Shown here piece by piece: positions 62,493 through 64,000 of a stretch of DNA of 64,000 bases. This stretch comes from an uncultured Pelagibacteraceae bacterium (lineage in GTDB: Bacteria > Pseudomonadota > Alphaproteobacteria > Pelagibacterales > Pelagibacteraceae): positions 1-64,000 of the forward strand of contig CACJBW010000001.1 in assembly GCA_902591775.1 (NCBI GenBank), given 5' to 3'. The translations under genes were made by a program, and so were the position numbers. Below the pieces are notes generated by a model. The model was not told the DNA's origin and ran no database searches. It worked only from the letters and a program-made list of their open reading frames with translations. Each line of letters begins with the position of its first letter. The stretch's first letter is position 1.

Positions 62493-64000
62493 ATGAAAAA
62501 TAGTTTTAAAGAAATTTATGAAGAATCTATTCAAAATCCTGAGGAATTTTGGAAAAATGTTTCAGATGATATTTTTTGGTTTAAAAAACCAACCAAGATT
62601 CTAAACAAATCTAATCCTCCATTTTATAAATGGTTTGAAGATGGTGTTACAAACACCTGTTACAATGCAATTGATGTTCATATTGACAATGGTAATGGTG
62701 ATAAGACTGCTTTAATCTATGATAGCCCTATAACTAACAGTAAAGCAAAATTTACATATAGTGAATTAAAAGAAAAAATATCAAAATTTGCAGGAGCACT
62801 AGATAATCAAGGTATTAAAAAAGGTGACAGAGTAATTATCTACATGCCGATGATTCCCGAAGCAGTTATAGCAATGCTAGCTTGTGGAAGAATTGGTGCA
62901 ATACACTCAGTTGTCTTTGGTGGATTTGCATCAAATGAACTGGCAAGTAGAATTGATGATAGTAAAGCAAAAATTTTAATTACTGCCTCTTGTGGATTTG
63001 AACCAGGGAGAACTGTTGAATATAGACCTTTAGTTGACGGAGCATTAAAACTTGCAAAACACAAAGTTGAAAAAGTAATTTTCTTTCAAAGGAAAGATCA
63101 CGAGGTAAATCTAAACAGTCCACTTGAAATAAGTTGGGAAGAGTCCCTCAACAACGCTAAAGACAAAGATTGTGTTGAGATAGGATCAAATGAATTTGCC
63201 TACATTTTATATACATCAGGAACAACAGGAATACCAAAGGGTATAGTAAGAGATATTGGCGGTCATATTGTTGCTCTTAAATGGACAATGAAGAATATTT
63301 ATAATGTTGATGAGAATGATGTTTGGTGGTCAGCTAGTGACATAGGCTGGATAGTTGGTCATTCGTATATTGTTTACGCTCCGTTATTCAAAGGATGCAC
63401 TACAGTTTTGTTCGAGGGAAAACCAGTTGGAACACCTGATGCAGGGGTATTTTGGAGAATAATTTCAGAATATAAAATTAAATCTTTGTTTACAGCTCCC
63501 ACGGCATTTAGAGCTATTAAAAAAGAAGACCCAGATGGAAAGTTTTTTTCTAAATATGATTTAAGTTCTTTTGAGTCTTTATTCCTTGCTGGAGAAAGGG
63601 CTGATCCTGATACAATAAAATGGGCTGAAAATCTTTTAAATGTTCCAGTGATTGATCACTGGTGGCAAACCGAAACTAGTTGGGCAATAAGTTCAAATTG
63701 TACTGGAATAGAAATGCAAAAAACAAAGTATGGTTCAGCATGTAAAGCAGTTCCAGGTTATGATGTTAAAATAATTAAACCAGATCATTCAATCGCAGAA
63801 CCTAATGAGATGGGTGATATAGTTGTTAAATTGCCTTTGCCACCTGGTACTTTTCCTACACTTTGGAATGCTGATAAGAGATATAATGAAAATTATATGA
63901 CTAATTATAAAGGTTACTATCAAACATATGATGCAGGTCATATAGATGAAGATGGATATATATGGATTATGTCACGAACTGATGACATAATTAATGTTGC
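62493..64000 (+). CDS. propionyl/acetyl-CoA synthetase, 5' part (runs off the window)
   Basis: The frame is open from ATG 62493 to the window end (about 502 residues), so the gene is partial. It is an ANL-family acyl-CoA synthetase: FKEIYEESIQNPEEFW at the start, VIIYMPMIPEAVIAMLACGRIG (in part), the P-loop YTSGTTGIPKGIVRD, VVFGGFASNELASRI, and DHWWQTETSWAISSN. DNIHLFAPS-like positions are replaced by the PrpE pattern SDIGWIVGHSY, favouring propionyl-CoA synthetase over Acs. It activates short acids for entry to the TCA or methylcitrate route. It is divergent from proteorhodopsin. Confidence 0.88.
   Translation, partial: MKNSFKEIYEESIQNPEEFWKNVSDDIFWFKKPTKILNKSNPPFYKWFEDGVTNTCYNAIDVHIDNGNGDKTALIYDSPITNSKAKFTYSELKEKISKFAGALDNQGIKKGDRVIIYMPMIPEAVIAMLACGRIGAIHSVVFGGFASNELASRIDDSKAKILITASCGFEPGRTVEYRPLVDGALKLAKHKVEKVIFFQRKDHEVNLNSPLEISWEESLNNAKDKDCVEIGSNEFAYILYTSGTTGIPKGIVRDIGGHIVALKWTMKNIYNVDENDVWWSASDIGWIVGHSYIVYAPLFKGCTTVLFEGKPVGTPDAGVFWRIISEYKIKSLFTAPTAFRAIKKEDPDGKFFSKYDLSSFESLFLAGERADPDTIKWAENLLNVPVIDHWWQTETSWAISSNCTGIEMQKTKYGSACKAVPGYDVKIIKPDHSIAEPNEMGDIVVKLPLPPGTFPTLWNADKRYNENYMTNYKGYYQTYDAGHIDEDGYIWIMSRTDDIINV

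Overview
The window is AT-rich chromosomal DNA with very short intergenic gaps, many 1-20 bp gene overlaps and reduced versions of common enzymes. It contains a retinal-binding proteorhodopsin, a TRAP uptake system, NAD-dependent formate dehydrogenase, glutathione-linked enzymes and alphaproteobacterial-type SOS operators (GTTC-N7-GTTC related). Together these point to a marine alphaproteobacterium of the SAR11 / Pelagibacter type. No rRNA, tRNA, CRISPR array, IS element or prophage was seen. The assignment rests on gene content and style, not on a database search.

Layout. 1-2.5 kb: an MFS transporter and a Gfo/Idh/MocA oxidoreductase, both missing their 5' parts and joined head to head at about 683-709, then an intact second oxidoreductase. 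2.6-7.3 kb: yajQ, then an accessory patch of secreted hydrolases and a polysaccharide-lyase-like protein. This patch holds a 69-bp upstream repeat, related signal-peptide sequences, a frameshifted paralogue and an orphan signal peptide. 7.3-10.4 kb: a tight operon of a DMT permease, L-arginine:glycine amidinotransferase and threonine aldolase. 10.5-17.5 kb: Fe-S scaffold-like protein, HPP protein, formate dehydrogenase, periplasmic MsrA, several oxidoreductases, a second DMT permease and a PQQ sugar dehydrogenase. 17.5-25 kb: a photolyase / DCC / DUF2256 / SDR / DUF3833 / CFA-like methyltransferase / DUF1365 / FAD-oxidase group, resembling light and singlet-oxygen response sets of other proteobacteria. 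25-28.3 kb: 5-oxoprolinase (pxpABC) and a third DMT permease. 28.8-31.6 kb: a TRAP transporter with a terminator between dctP and dctQM.

31.7-49.8 kb is mostly core: TerC-like protein, panB, guaA, a guaB without CBS domains, rlmE, pssA, psd, icd, alaS, recA, a TolC-like protein and a glycerate-kinase-like protein. It ends with two GFA proteins and a LexA-type operator driving umuDC. 49.8-59 kb is a second accessory block on the minus strand: a secreted amidohydrolase, an alginate-lyase-like protein, two heparin-lyase-like proteins, a Tat-exported DUF1501 protein, DUF1800 and two glycosyltransferases. This is an unusual polysaccharide-directed set for a streamlined cell. 59-64 kb: DksA-like regulator, GST, ferredoxin reductase, 2Fe-2S ferredoxin, a proteorhodopsin carrying Gln at the colour-tuning site, and the 5' part of a propionyl/acetyl-CoA synthetase that runs off the window.

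The most novel-looking signal is the nucleotide-level modularity of the 3.2-7.3 kb patch: a 69-bp repeat ending exactly at the start codons of two unrelated genes, and conserved signal-peptide DNA shared by unrelated secreted proteins, one of them 45 kb away. The best candidate for an undescribed pathway is the secreted lyase/DUF1501/DUF1800 block at 49.8-56.7 kb, followed by the threonine-to-guanidinoacetate operon at 7.3-10.4 kb.
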